A DNA stretch of 64,000 nt from Trinickia dinghuensis (GCF_003367175.1 NZ_QRGA01000005.1:1-64000), one strand, 5' to 3'. Positions 35,472 through 44,964 are shown, numbered from the stretch's first letter. Notes: generated from the sequence alone by a model not told the origin. A program made the numbers and translations.

Positions 35472-36557
35472 ATGAGAAGAAAAACGTTGACCTCGCTCGC
35501 CGCCTGCGCGGCGCTCGCGCTGGGTGCCGCGCTCGCGCCCGCGGCGCAGGCGGCCGACGTGCCCGGTGTCGCGTTCGTGTACCTGGGCAACCCCGGCGAC
35601 GCCGGCTGGACCTTTGCCCACGATCAAGGCTCGAAGCAGGTCGAGGCCAAGTTCGGCAACAAGATCAAGATCACGCGTGTCGAGGACGTGCCCGAGTCGG
35701 CCGATTCCGAGCGCGTGTTCCGCGATTTGGCAAGCAAGGGCAACAAGATCATCTTCGGGACGAGCTTCGGCTATCAGGACTTCGAACTGAAGGTCGCGAA
35801 AGATTTCCCGGATACCGTGTTCCTGCACGCGACGGGCTACAAGAAGGCGAAGAATTTCGGCACGTACGACGTACGCATGTACCAGGGTGCGTATCTCGCC
35901 GGCGTCGTCGCGGGCCACATGACGAAGACGAACACGCTCGGTTTCGTCGCGTCGGTGCCGATCCCCGAAGTGGTGCGCAACATCAATGCGTACACGCTCG
36001 GTGCGCGTTCGGTCAATCCGAAGGTGCACACGAAGGTCATCTGGATCAACAGCTGGTTCGACCCGGGCAAGGAGAAGCAGGCCGCCGAGACGCTGATCAG
36101 CCAGGGCGCCGACGTGCTGCTGCAGAACACCGACTCGAGCGCCACGCTCGCGACGGCCGAAGAAAAACACGTGCACGCGTTCGGCTGGGACTCCGACATG
36201 AAGAAGTTCGGGCCCGATGCGGCCCTGGGCTCGGTCGTCGCGCACTGGGGCGTCTACTACCAGGCCGTGATCCAGCAAGTGCTCGACGGCAAGTGGAAGA
36301 ACGATCCGATCTGGTGGGGGCTGCCTCAGCAAGCGGTGGATCTCGAAGACTTGAACACGGCGGTGCCCGCCGACGCTCGCGCGGACGAGAAGAAGGCGCA
36401 TGACGACATCGCCAGCGGCAAGCGCGACGTCTTCACGGGCCCGATCAAGGATCAATCGGGCGCGATCAAGGTGCCGGCCGGCAAGACTCTCGCCGATTCC
36501 GAACTGCAGCGCCTCAATTGGTACGTCGAAGGCGTGGACGGCACGCTGCCGCACTAG
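35472..36557 (+). CDS. BMP-family nucleoside-binding protein
   Basis: A 361-residue periplasmic solute-binding protein of the basic-membrane-protein/PnrA group, which binds purine nucleosides. A signal peptide (RRKTLTSLAACAALALGAAL, cut after AQA) lacks a lipobox cysteine, so it should be soluble in the periplasm. VAFVYLGNPGDAGWTFAHDQ begins the first lobe, and GTSFGYQDF and GWDSDMKKFGP lie along the ligand cleft. GGAGAA lies five bases before the ATG at 35472. The frame is open far upstream, but that part overlaps the permease gene and lacks a signal peptide. Confidence 0.93.
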   Translation: MRRKTLTSLAACAALALGAALAPAAQAADVPGVAFVYLGNPGDAGWTFAHDQGSKQVEAKFGNKIKITRVEDVPESADSERVFRDLASKGNKIIFGTSFGYQDFELKVAKDFPDTVFLHATGYKKAKNFGTYDVRMYQGAYLAGVVAGHMTKTNTLGFVASVPIPEVVRNINAYTLGARSVNPKVHTKVIWINSWFDPGKEKQAAETLISQGADVLLQNTDSSATLATAEEKHVHAFGWDSDMKKFGPDAALGSVVAHWGVYYQAVIQQVLDGKWKNDPIWWGLPQQAVDLEDLNTAVPADARADEKKAHDDIASGKRDVFTGPIKDQSGAIKVPAGKTLADSELQRLNWYVEGVDGTLPH

Positions 36558-36631
36558 CTGGCGGGCCCGGCACGGGCGGGTGTGCTTAGGGGCGGACGGC
36601 GCAGCGCAAAGCTGCCCGCCGCCCGTCGGCA

Positions 36632-36838
36632 TTATTCCAGGCGGATGCCCACCTTGAGCGTCACCTGCCAATGCGCGACAGTGCCGTTTTCGATGTGCCC
36701 GCGCGTCTCGGTGACCTCGAACCAGTGCAAATTGCGCATCGTTTTCGACGCGCGGTCGATCGCGCATCGGATGGCGTCGTCGGTCGATTTCGTCGACGAG
36801 CCGGTCAGTTCGATGTACTTGTAGACGTGGTCGTTCAT
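36632..36838 (-). CDS. Dodecin-type flavoprotein
   Basis: A 68-residue dodecin, which forms hollow 12-mers that store flavin and sometimes CoA. The signature [19 protein letters not shown] starts the protein, and [18 protein letters not shown] contains the Trp that stacks on flavin. The ending [15 protein letters not shown] is also typical. GGAGA lies seven bases before the ATG. It stands alone, convergent with the importer operon. Confidence 0.94.
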   Translation of the reverse strand: MNDHVYKYIELTGSSTKSTDDAIRCAIDRASKTMRNLHWFEVTETRGHIENGTVAHWQVTLKVGIRLE

Positions 36839-36983
36839 GAGTCGTCTCCGTTTCTCGCCGAGAATGAGTAGACCAGTATAGGCAACGACGTTCGCGCATG
36901 CCGATCGCTGCGTGCGATGTCGCGCCTACCTTGCCTGCCCGTTTGGGGGCATGCCCCGTTTTCATCGAAGGAGAGAAGGAACG

Positions 36984-37889
36984 ATGGACATTGGATTTTG
37001 CGGACCGGGCCTCATGGGGGCGCCGATGATTCGGCACCTGCTGCGTGCGGGGCATACGGTCTGGGTCTGGAACCGCACCCGCGAGAAGGCGCAGGCGCTC
37101 GCGGCCGACGGCGCGCGCGTCGCAGATACGCCGCGCGAGCTCGTCGCGCACGCGCAGGGCGTTTTTCTATGCCTATCGGACACGCATGCCGTCGAGGAGG
37201 TCGTGTTCGGGCTCGGCGGCTTGCTCGGCGAGGACACGGCCGACGCCGGCGCCGGCCGCGTGCGCTGGATCGTCGATCATTCGAGCATCGCGCCCGCGTC
37301 CACGCGTGAGTTTGCCGAGCGCGTCGCACGCCACGGCATCGGCTGGATCGATGCGCCGGTTTCGGGCGGCGTACCCGGGGCCGAGGCCGGCACGCTCGCG
37401 GTCATGGCCGGCGGTGCCGCGGCCGACGTCGCGGCGGTCGAGCCCGTCATCGGTGCTTACGCCGCTCGCCTCACGCACATGGGCGAGGCGGGCGCGGGCC
37501 AGATGACGAAGCTGTGCAATCAGGCGATCGTCTGCGCGACGGTGGCCGGCATTGCCGAAGCAGTCGGGCTCGCGCAGGCGGCCGGCATCGATGCCTCGCG
37601 GCTGCCCGAGGCGCTGGCGGGCGGTTGGGCCGATTCGGTCCTGCTGCGCACGTTCGTGCCGCGCATGACCGAGGCGGGCCTCGCCCCCATCGGTTCCCTG
37701 AAAACCTTTCAAAAGGATATCGACACGGTGGCCGCGGCGGCGCAATCGACGGGCGCCGCGATGCCCGTGGTGGGCGCGGTGCAGCAGGTACTGCGTTTGG
37801 GCGCGGCGATGGGACTCGGCGAGGCCGATCTGGCGGCATTTATCGACATTGTGCGGCCGCAGGCGCGCGCCGCGCAGCGCAAGCACTAA
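36984..37889 (+). CDS. Beta-hydroxyacid dehydrogenase (GarR/GlxR-like)
   Basis: A 301-residue NAD(P)-dependent reductase of the 3-hydroxyisobutyrate dehydrogenase family. It has the Rossmann motif IGFCGPGLMGAPM at the start, the substrate motif WIDAPVSGGVPGAEAG near residue 122, and the catalytic Lys in GAGQMTKLCNQ (about residue 174). It could act as tartronate-semialdehyde reductase on products of glyoxylate, which the allantoin pathway makes, but no glyoxylate carboligase gene is present here. A strong ribosome site (GGAGAGAAGGA) precedes the ATG at 36984. Confidence 0.85.
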   Translation: MDIGFCGPGLMGAPMIRHLLRAGHTVWVWNRTREKAQALAADGARVADTPRELVAHAQGVFLCLSDTHAVEEVVFGLGGLLGEDTADAGAGRVRWIVDHSSIAPASTREFAERVARHGIGWIDAPVSGGVPGAEAGTLAVMAGGAAADVAAVEPVIGAYAARLTHMGEAGAGQMTKLCNQAIVCATVAGIAEAVGLAQAAGIDASRLPEALAGGWADSVLLRTFVPRMTEAGLAPIGSLKTFQKDIDTVAAAAQSTGAAMPVVGAVQQVLRLGAAMGLGEADLAAFIDIVRPQARAAQRKH

Positions 37890-37949
37890 GGCGCATCGAG
37901 GCACACTCAGGCCTCGGGCGGGCCCGGCCGCCGGTGCGCGATGGCTTCG

Positions 37950-38432
37950 TCAGCGGAACGAGCGCGGTGTCGCGTCGCCGGCGTTCTGACGGCGCGGGCC
38001 GTGCGCCGCGGCGCCCGCACCGAACTCGGGCAGGATTTTCGCGCGTGCCTGGCTGGCGAAGACGAGGAAGCCGAACCCGTTCGTCTCGTACCAATAGCCG
38101 CCGTTCTCGAGGCCTTCAAGCGGCTGCTCGAGCGCGTTGGCGATCGATTCGATGCAACGCCGGCGCAACTCGTCGACGTCGGGATAGGGCGGTTGCGCGC
38201 CGCGCACCGTGCACAGCAGCACATCGAGGCCCGGCAAGACGTGTTCGTAGAGCACGGGCTCGTCCTGCGAGCGGGCTCGGGCGATTTTCGTATCGAGCTG
38301 GACAAACGGTTTGAACTGGCGCAGCACGGCGAAGAACGATTCTTTGCTGTCCGCACTCGCGCGCCTGCGCTTTCTCGGGAAGGACATAAACATTCGCCTG
38401 AAAAAGAGTTGCAAGAAACACAGCGTCCTCAT
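37950..38432 (-). CDS. Hypothetical protein
   Basis: A 160-residue protein I do not recognise. A basic N-terminal stretch (FPRKRRRASAD) leads to LRQFKPFVQLDTKIARAR, EHVLPGLDVLLCTVRG, VDELRRRCIESIANALEQPL and GGYWYETNGFGFLVFAS. The pattern is soluble alpha/beta, with codon use like the neighbours. I placed the start at the ATG at 38432 (GGGAG eight bases upstream), but an ATG at about residue 14 is equally possible; the frame continues upstream without homology. It is convergent with the dehydrogenase gene. Confidence 0.65.
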   Translation of the reverse strand: MRTLCFLQLFFRRMFMSFPRKRRRASADSKESFFAVLRQFKPFVQLDTKIARARSQDEPVLYEHVLPGLDVLLCTVRGAQPPYPDVDELRRRCIESIANALEQPLEGLENGGYWYETNGFGFLVFASQARAKILPEFGAGAAAHGPRRQNAGDATPRSFR

Positions 38433-38800
38433 GCGACCACTCCCGGCTCTCGCGCGCCGCACGTCCGATCTTTTATAGCATACGAAATCGTGGGATTCAC
38501 GGCCGATGATTCGTTCGCCCGCATCCCCGACGCCCATATGCAGTCATGTCGAAGCGGTGCATGACGTGCGCCGCACCGCGCTCGACATCTATGGCAATAA
38601 TAGGCCCGAGTTTCGCCGGCGTGCTGGCCTAACTCATAAAAAATGCCAACTTCTGTGCGCACACGCGCCTCTATATATCGTCCGTTGAAATATCTTGAAA
38701 CAGCACGGATAATGGTCCGGTTTCACTCTTGCATGACGTGCAATGCAAGTGCCGTGCCGCGCCACAGCGGTATGCGACTTCGAGGGGCCGCCAAGGACGC
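38433..38800. other. Intergenic region before the sensor kinase pair
   Basis: No gene. It contains the inverted repeat CTTGCAT-(8)-ATGCAAG at 38728-38749, about 50 bases before the kinase ATG, a candidate operator. A+T-rich patches at about 38590-38715 could include promoters for both flanking genes, but no -35/-10 pair has good spacing. Confidence 0.4.
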
Positions 38801-40408
38801 ATGAAACTATTCACTAAGGGGCTGCTGCTGATTGCCGTGCCGAGCTTGGTCGAGCTTGCGCTGGTCGGCATGCTGTCGAAGACGCAGGAGCAGGCGACGC
38901 AGGCGGCGCAATGGGCGTCGCACAGCAAACAGGTGCTCTATCAGGCGTCGGTCATCGTCGATCCGCTTCTGCGCGAAGCCGCGCGCGTGCGCTCGGGGCT
39001 GATTCTCGGCGATGCCTCCTTCTTGGACAGACAGGTCGTTTGGGTCGACCTCGGCGACCGGCTTTCGCGTCTCGAAAAGCTCGTCGCCGACGATCCCCTT
39101 CAAGTGGAGCGCGTGCGTCGCATGCGCGAAGCGGTGAACGCCTACCGGGCGGAAACGGACCAGCTCTATAGCGCATTGCACGACGGCAAGCATTCGCCGC
39201 TGACCTCGTTCGACAGCGCGCCGCTGCCGCCGCAGATCCAGGCGTTTCGCGACGAGCTGGGCGCATTCGTCGCAGACGAATCGCGGCTCGATACCGAGCG
39301 CAGCGCGCAGTTGGCCGCGACGCGCGAGCAGCAGCGCTATGCGCTGATCGCCGCGATCGCCGGTTCGATGCTGATCTGGGCCATCGCGGCACTCGCATTC
39401 GCGGGCAATATCGGGCGGCGCTTGCGGACGCTGACGGCCAATGCGCAGCGGCTCGGCCGCGCGCAGGCGCTCGGCTCGCCGCTCGCCGGCAACGATGAGC
39501 TGGCCGCGCTCGATGCGGCGCTGCATCGCACGAGCGTTTTGCTGACCGAATCCGAGCACGACCAGGGCGCGCTGCAGGCGACGCTCGAGTCGCGCGCGCA
39601 AGAGCTCACGCAGGTCAACGACAATTTGCGTCAGCAAAAGCAGGACAACGACATGTTCATCTACAGCGTGTCGCACGATTTGCGCTCGCCGCTCGTGAAC
39701 CTGCAAGGGTTCTCGCGCGAGCTGCAAGTGTCGTGCGACGAGCTGCGCACGATGCTGGACGCGGCACGCTTGCCCGAAAACGAGCGCACGCGCATTACGC
39801 GCGTGCTCGACGGCAACTTGAGCGAGGCCTTGCATTTTTTGCGCACCGCCGTGTCGCGCTCGGCTTCGATCATCGATGCATTGCTGCGTATTTCACGTGC
39901 GGGCCGGCTCGAATACCAGTGGCAGCGCGTGAGCGTCGCGCGGGCCGTGGCGCGCGTCGTCGAATCGCTGCATCAGGCGATCGTCGAGCGCGGCGTGGCG
40001 GTGTCCGTCGGCGAGCTGCCGCCCGTCTGGGGCGATCCGACCGCGATCGAGCAGATCTTCGCGAACCTGATTGGAAATGCCGTCAACTACATCGATACGT
40101 CGCGCGTAGGCCGGATCGAGATCGGCACGCTCGAACAGGCGCCGCGGGAGAACGGCGAACGTGCGCCTAGAATGCGAACTTACTACGTGCGCGACAATGG
40201 GCTCGGCATTCCGGATGCCTGCATGCCGAAGATGTTCAGTGCGTTCCAACGGCTGCACGGCGACCGCGCCAAGGGCGACGGCATCGGGCTCGCGCTCGTG
40301 CGCCGCGTGACCGAGCGTCATGGCGGGCGCGCGTGGGTCGATTCGACGGAAGGCGTCGGCTCGACTTTCTACGTGACGCTGCCCGAACAGCCGCTGCGGA
40401 TCAGCTGA
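38801..40408 (+). CDS. Sensor histidine kinase with CHASE3-like sensor region
   Basis: A 535-residue membrane histidine kinase. Membrane segments lie at about residues 5-24 and 186-209, and the helical periplasmic part between them (LREAARVRSGLILGDASFLD and following) resembles CHASE3. A HAMP-like linker and coiled coil lead to the phospho-acceptor His292 in SVSHDLRSPLVNLQGF. The ATPase domain has the N box IFANLIGNAVNYID, G1 box RDNGLGIP and G2 box GDGIGLALVRR. The arrangement resembles phytochrome-like and bacteriophytochrome-output kinases with an HKD-SPL motif. AAGGAC is five bases before the ATG. The hybrid kinase gene follows after 83 bases. Confidence 0.9.
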   Translation: MKLFTKGLLLIAVPSLVELALVGMLSKTQEQATQAAQWASHSKQVLYQASVIVDPLLREAARVRSGLILGDASFLDRQVVWVDLGDRLSRLEKLVADDPLQVERVRRMREAVNAYRAETDQLYSALHDGKHSPLTSFDSAPLPPQIQAFRDELGAFVADESRLDTERSAQLAATREQQRYALIAAIAGSMLIWAIAALAFAGNIGRRLRTLTANAQRLGRAQALGSPLAGNDELAALDAALHRTSVLLTESEHDQGALQATLESRAQELTQVNDNLRQQKQDNDMFIYSVSHDLRSPLVNLQGFSRELQVSCDELRTMLDAARLPENERTRITRVLDGNLSEALHFLRTAVSRSASIIDALLRISRAGRLEYQWQRVSVARAVARVVESLHQAIVERGVAVSVGELPPVWGDPTAIEQIFANLIGNAVNYIDTSRVGRIEIGTLEQAPRENGERAPRMRTYYVRDNGLGIPDACMPKMFSAFQRLHGDRAKGDGIGLALVRRVTERHGGRAWVDSTEGVGSTFYVTLPEQPLRIS

Positions 40409-40491
40409 CTTGAGTTGACCTTGGTGACCTTGGTCGACTTTAGTTGACACATGAACATGAGGCATCGCGCCGAACGAACCTATCAACCTGT

Positions 40492-42477
40492 ATGACCGAT
40501 GTTTTTCGCCAGGAAAGTGCCCGTGTGCTAGTCGTCGACGACGACGAGGGTATTTTGCGGCTTGCGCGAAAGTCCCTCGAGCGCGCGGGCTGCCGCGTCT
40601 TCGCCTATCCGAGCGCCGGCGCGGCGCATGCCAGGCTCGCGGCCGATGCGCCCGACATGCTCGTGCTCGACTATCAGCTCGACAGTGCCGAGACGGGGCT
40701 CGATTTCTTCCGACGCTTGCGCGCCGAAGGCATCGCATTGCCCGCGATTCTCGTCACCGGTTTTACCGACGAATCGCGCGTGATCGAGGCGCTGCGGGCC
40801 GGTATGTCGGACGTCGTTCCGAAGTCCGGCGGCTATCTCGATTACTTGCCCGAGGCCGTCGAGCGCGTGCTGACCCAGGTCCGTCTCCAGCGTGCGTCCG
40901 CCGAGGCGCTGCTGCTGCGCGATCGCGAGGCGCATTACCGCAGTTTGTCGGAGGCGTTGCCGCATCTCGTGTTCACGAGCAACGCGCAGGGCGAGTGCGA
41001 TTTCTTTTCCAAGCAGTGGTATGCCTATACGGGGCTGGACGAAGCGGCGTCGCGCGGGCTCGCCTGGTTCGATGCCGTCCATCCGGACGATCGCGGCGCG
41101 TTGCGGCGCTCGTTGCTCGATGCCGTGAGCGGCGGGGCCGGTGCCGATTACCGTTACGAGCTGCGGCTGCGCGCGGCGGACGGCTCGTATCGCTGGTTCG
41201 ACATGCGCATTGCGGACGTGCGCGATCCGAACGGCCGCGTCGGCAAGTGGTTCGCGAGCTGCACCGATATCCAGTCGCAGCGCGAGGCGACGGAGGAGCG
41301 TGAGCGGCTGCTCGCCGCCGAACAGTGCGCGCGGCAGACGGCCGAGGAGGCCAACCGCGCGAAGGACCGTTTCCTGGCCATGCTCTCGCACGAGCTGCGT
41401 ACGCCGCTCACGCCGGTGCTGGCGGGCACGCGCGTGCTAGAGACGATGCCCGAGCTGCCGGCGTCCGCGCAGTCGAGCGTGAAGATGATCCGCCGCAACA
41501 TCGAACTCGAGGCGCGGCTCATCGATGACCTCCTAGACTTGACGCGCGTGGCCAACGGCAAGTTGCGCCTCGCGCTCGAAACGGTCGACGTGCACGACGT
41601 CGTGGACAGCGTGCTCGAGTTGTTTCGCGCCGAGATACAAGTCAAGGCGCTCGACGTCCATGTCGAAAAGCGCGCGGAAAACCATTACGTGCTCGCCGAT
41701 CCGGCCCGGCTGCAACAGATGCTGTGGAACCTCGTGCGCAACGCCGCGAAGTTCACGCCCGACGGTGGGCACATCTACGTGCGCACGCGCGATGCCCGCA
41801 TGCGCATCGAGGTCGAGATCGAAGATACGGGCATCGGCATCGCGCCCGAGCAGATCGGCAAGCTGTTCAACGCATTCGAGCAGGGCAGCCAGCGGATGAC
41901 GCAGCAGTTCGGCGGGCTGGGCTTGGGGCTTGCGATCACGAAGGCGCTGACCGATGCGCACGGCGGCACCGTCGGTGCGCGCAGCCCAGGGCCGCATTGC
42001 GGCGCGACCTTCACGATCGCGCTGCCGACGACGGCCATGCCCGCGCAAGAACCCGTGCAGACCGCCTCGGCGAAGGCGGAGGCCGACGAGCGAATCGCCA
42101 TCCTGCTCGTCGAGGATCACATGGACACGGCCGACGTGATGGCGCACTTGATGCGATCGCTGGGGCACGACGTGGCGGTCGCGACGTCGGTGGCCGAAGC
42201 GCTGGCGGCCACCCATGCGCGCACGTTCGATCTGATCGTCAGCGATGTCGGCTTGCCCGACGGCACGGGGCTCGACTTCGTCAGCTCGGTACGCCAGCAC
42301 TCTCAGGTGCCGGCGATTGCGTTGACGGGATACGGTTCGGACGAGGACGTGCGGCGCTGCTTGGCCGCCGGGTTTACGGCGCACCTGACCAAGCCGGTCA
42401 ACTTCACGCAGCTCGAGGTGCTGATCCAGCGCACCGCCGAGGCGAAAACGCAGCAGGGCGGTGCAAGCGCATCCTAG
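40492..42477 (+). CDS. Hybrid histidine kinase, REC-PAS-HisKA-HATPase-REC
   Basis: A 661-residue soluble signalling protein. Receiver 1 (residues 8-125) has DDDEG and phospho-acceptor Asp60 in MLVLDYQL. A PAS domain (about 145-255) has FTSNAQGECDFFSKQWYAYT and WFDAVHPDDR. HisKA carries His300 in LSHELRTPLTPV. The ATPase domain has WNLVRNAAKFTPDGG and GLGLGLAI. Receiver 2 (about 535-655) has VEDHMDT and Asp585 in IVSDVGLPDG. It has no membrane segment, so it probably takes phosphate from the neighbouring membrane kinase through receiver 1. I prefer the ATG at 40492 over a TTG 16 codons upstream. Confidence 0.92.
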   Translation: MTDVFRQESARVLVVDDDEGILRLARKSLERAGCRVFAYPSAGAAHARLAADAPDMLVLDYQLDSAETGLDFFRRLRAEGIALPAILVTGFTDESRVIEALRAGMSDVVPKSGGYLDYLPEAVERVLTQVRLQRASAEALLLRDREAHYRSLSEALPHLVFTSNAQGECDFFSKQWYAYTGLDEAASRGLAWFDAVHPDDRGALRRSLLDAVSGGAGADYRYELRLRAADGSYRWFDMRIADVRDPNGRVGKWFASCTDIQSQREATEERERLLAAEQCARQTAEEANRAKDRFLAMLSHELRTPLTPVLAGTRVLETMPELPASAQSSVKMIRRNIELEARLIDDLLDLTRVANGKLRLALETVDVHDVVDSVLELFRAEIQVKALDVHVEKRAENHYVLADPARLQQMLWNLVRNAAKFTPDGGHIYVRTRDARMRIEVEIEDTGIGIAPEQIGKLFNAFEQGSQRMTQQFGGLGLGLAITKALTDAHGGTVGARSPGPHCGATFTIALPTTAMPAQEPVQTASAKAEADERIAILLVEDHMDTADVMAHLMRSLGHDVAVATSVAEALAATHARTFDLIVSDVGLPDGTGLDFVSSVRQHSQVPAIALTGYGSDEDVRRCLAAGFTAHLTKPVNFTQLEVLIQRTAEAKTQQGGASAS

Positions 42478-42530
42478 CGCGGCAGCCGAGGCCGTGCGGG
42501 GTGCGAGGGCGCGGCATGTGTATCGGTCGT

Positions 42531-42971
42531 TCAGCGCTTGAGCGAATCCCGGATCTCACGCAGCAGCAGGACGTCTTCGGGCGTAGGCGGCGGCTCGGCC
42601 GGCGCGGGGGCGGCCTCGGGCTTGCGCAGCGAGTTCATGAACCTGACGAGCATGAACACGATCAGCGCGAGGATGATGAAGTTGATGACCGCCGTAATGA
42701 ACGAGCCGTAGCCGAACACGGCCACGCCGGCGGTTTGCAAATCCTTGTACGAGCCCGGGTTGCCCTTGAACGTGGCGGGAATATCCCCGAGCCGAATGAA
42801 CATGTTGGAGAAGTCGAGCCCGCCCGTCACCCGGCCGACGATCGGCATGATCAGATCCTTGACGACCGAATTGACGATCGTCGAGAACGCGCCGCCGATG
42901 ATGACGCCGACGGCCAGATCCATTACGTTGCCCTTGACGGCGAATTCTCTGAATTCCTTGACGATGCTCAT
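42531..42971 (-). CDS. mscL: Large-conductance mechanosensitive channel
   Basis: MscL, 146 residues, a pentameric inner-membrane channel that opens under osmotic downshock. The N-terminal [20 protein letters not shown] amphipathic helix, TM1 ([18 protein letters not shown], pore constriction) and TM2 ([19 protein letters not shown]) are clear, and the C-terminal charged helix ends [20 protein letters not shown] is nine bases before the ATG. It is convergent with the hybrid kinase gene. Confidence 0.97.
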   Translation of the reverse strand: MSIVKEFREFAVKGNVMDLAVGVIIGGAFSTIVNSVVKDLIMPIVGRVTGGLDFSNMFIRLGDIPATFKGNPGSYKDLQTAGVAVFGYGSFITAVINFIILALIVFMLVRFMNSLRKPEAAPAPAEPPPTPEDVLLLREIRDSLKR

Positions 42972-43097
42972 ATTGTTGTTCCTCCGTGCTGGATGGGATG
43001 CATGCGAGTCGCATCGGGTGCGCAAGGCGCATGCCGTCGCGGCCATGATAGCGAACGGCCGATCGTCACGGGGGAAATTTCGCGCGCGGCGCGTGCG

Positions 43098-44501
43098 TCA
43101 GGTCTTGTAGGCGAGCCTTAGGCCGCCCCAATGGCGGCCGTTCACGTAGATCGGGGCGGACGCGTCCTTCATCATCGCGTGGTTGCCGCCGCCCATGTCG
43201 CGCCGGTAGGTCTGCAGCAGAAACGGCTTGGTGTGCGTCGCGGCGGCGAGCCCGGTGCGATCGTTGAAGATGCGCCGGTTCCGGCAGTTGGCCGCGTTCC
43301 AGACCGCGTCGCCCGCCCGCTGCGGCTGCGAGAACTTGCGGTTGTGGGTCGGCAGATAGCCGCGCACGTCCACGGCGGCGCAAAACGCGACGCGCTCGTC
43401 CAGCGCGAGCAGCGGCTCCTGGAGATCGGGCAGCACGCGATCGGTGAGCGCCGTGAATTGCGTCATGAATTGCTGCGGATCGCTGCCTGGGATGGGCGCG
43501 TAGTGGGCGTCGAAGAGCGCGGCCTCGGTGATTTCTCCACGCGCGAGCGCTTGCTCGAAGCGTTTGCCGATCAGCGCGGCCGTGCGCTGCGCTGCTTCGA
43601 CGAAACGGGAATCGGGTGTCTCGACGCCGGTTGCGGCCGTCAACTCGATCAGCGTCTCCGAGACGGACAGCAGGCTTGCGAGGCGATCCTTGGCTTGCAG
43701 GAAGTTCGCGCTCGAGTGCTCGACGCCGCTCGCCATGTCGCCCACTTCGCTTTCGAGCCGATGGCACTGGGTCTCGATGTCGCCCGTCAGGGTCGCGATC
43801 TGCTCGGCTTCCTCGTGCAACTGCGTGATAGCGCTGCCGGTCGATTCGACGATACCGCCGATCGTCGCGGAGCCTTCCCTCACGCGATGCGCGCGCGCTG
43901 TGTTTTCGGCGCCGTCGGCGATCAGCTGCTCGGTCTGCTGAGTCAGGCGCGCGAGCGTCGCTTCGATCTGAGCGGTGGCTTGGGCGGTCTTGCTCGAGAG
44001 GTTCTTGACCTCGGCCGCGACGACGGCGAAGCTCTTGCCCGATTCCCCCGCGCGGGCGGCTTCGATGGCCGCGTTGATCGCGAGCAGATGCGTTTGGCGC
44101 GCGATCAGCGAAATTTCCTCGGAGACGGTGCTCACGTGGTCGAGCGCCTCGCGCAGCGCTTCGATCTGAGTGGCGATGCTCGTCACGCCTTCGACGAGCC
44201 CGTGGATATCGGCCAGCGACGCATCGAGCGTTTGGCGCGATTGCTCGACCGAGCTCGACGCTTCCCGGCTGACGACCCGCACCTGGCGAGCCGCCTCGGC
44301 GATCCGGTGGTTGCCCTGCATCGTGACCGAGGCGGACTCGCGCAGCGAGCGGCACACGTTCGCATGCTGCGCCACGCGGCTCGCGACTTCCTCGACGTGG
44401 CCCGCGACGTCGCAAATCTCGATGCCGAGTTTGCCCGCATGTTCGGCGATGTCGCCGACGATCGATCGCGCGGCACGGGGCCGGCGCAAGGTCATGCGCA
44501 T
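43098..44501 (-). CDS. Soluble chemoreceptor with extra C-terminal domain
   Basis: A 467-residue methyl-accepting chemotaxis protein without membrane helices. The signalling hairpin is near residues 130-165 (SLIARQTHLLAINAAIEAAR, then SGKSFAVVAAEV), much closer to the N-terminus than usual. After the coiled coil the protein continues for about 190 residues as a separate domain with FDAHYAPIPGSDPQQF, AFCAAVDVRGYLPTHN, RRIFNDRTG and YRRDMGGGNHAMMKDASAPI. That tail resembles a sensory module. AAGGAGA is eight bases upstream of the ATG. The gene diverges from a second, membrane chemoreceptor. Confidence 0.85.
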   Translation of the reverse strand: MRMTLRRPRAARSIVGDIAEHAGKLGIEICDVAGHVEEVASRVAQHANVCRSLRESASVTMQGNHRIAEAARQVRVVSREASSSVEQSRQTLDASLADIHGLVEGVTSIATQIEALREALDHVSTVSEEISLIARQTHLLAINAAIEAARAGESGKSFAVVAAEVKNLSSKTAQATAQIEATLARLTQQTEQLIADGAENTARAHRVREGSATIGGIVESTGSAITQLHEEAEQIATLTGDIETQCHRLESEVGDMASGVEHSSANFLQAKDRLASLLSVSETLIELTAATGVETPDSRFVEAAQRTAALIGKRFEQALARGEITEAALFDAHYAPIPGSDPQQFMTQFTALTDRVLPDLQEPLLALDERVAFCAAVDVRGYLPTHNRKFSQPQRAGDAVWNAANCRNRRIFNDRTGLAAATHTKPFLLQTYRRDMGGGNHAMMKDASAPIYVNGRHWGGLRLAYKT

Positions 44502-44964
44502 GATGCTGGTCTCCTTCGCTCGAATGCCGGTGGGCCCCGCGCGTTGTTCTGTGTCTCTGTGTCGTGCTCGTTGGCGCCGCGAACGAGGCGGCGCTTGCCA
44601 CCCATATCTATCGGATCTCGCTTACGCGGTACTTACGCGAGCGACGGGCAAGGGCGGCGAGCCGCCGGAAGCGGGCGAAAACGGCACCGAGCGATGGGCC
44701 TTCCTATGCGTTAACGGACGATGTGCGGCAGGACTTAAGTAGGGATGTCGATAGTATGACAATCGTGCTTCCAGCCATTGCACAATCGCCGCGAAACACT
44801 TAGATTGCGCAAGAACCTTCGCACGCACGACGCGCCCGATCAATCCACTCGCAGCAGGCCGGGTACATCCGACGCTCCATCAGAGAGCCGCACCGTGTGC
44901 GCATTACCATCACCTCGGAGGGGACCGTGCTACGCCTCGTCATGAGCGCACGCACGGCAATGCC
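44502..44964. other. Divergent region between two chemoreceptor genes
   Basis: 463 bases without a convincing gene. The half near the soluble receptor contains a sigma-28-like candidate (44607-44635). I saw no strong promoter for the rightward receptor. Confidence 0.4.
44607..44635 (-). promoter_or_regulatory. Weak sigma-28 (FliA)-like promoter candidate
   Basis: Read on the minus strand: TAAGTACC, 13 bases, CCGATAGA, about 105 bases before the soluble chemoreceptor ATG. The FliA consensus is TAAAGTTT-N11-GCCGATAA, so boxes are partly matched and spacing is long by about one or two bases. Plausible because the target is a chemotaxis gene, but weak. Confidence 0.3.
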
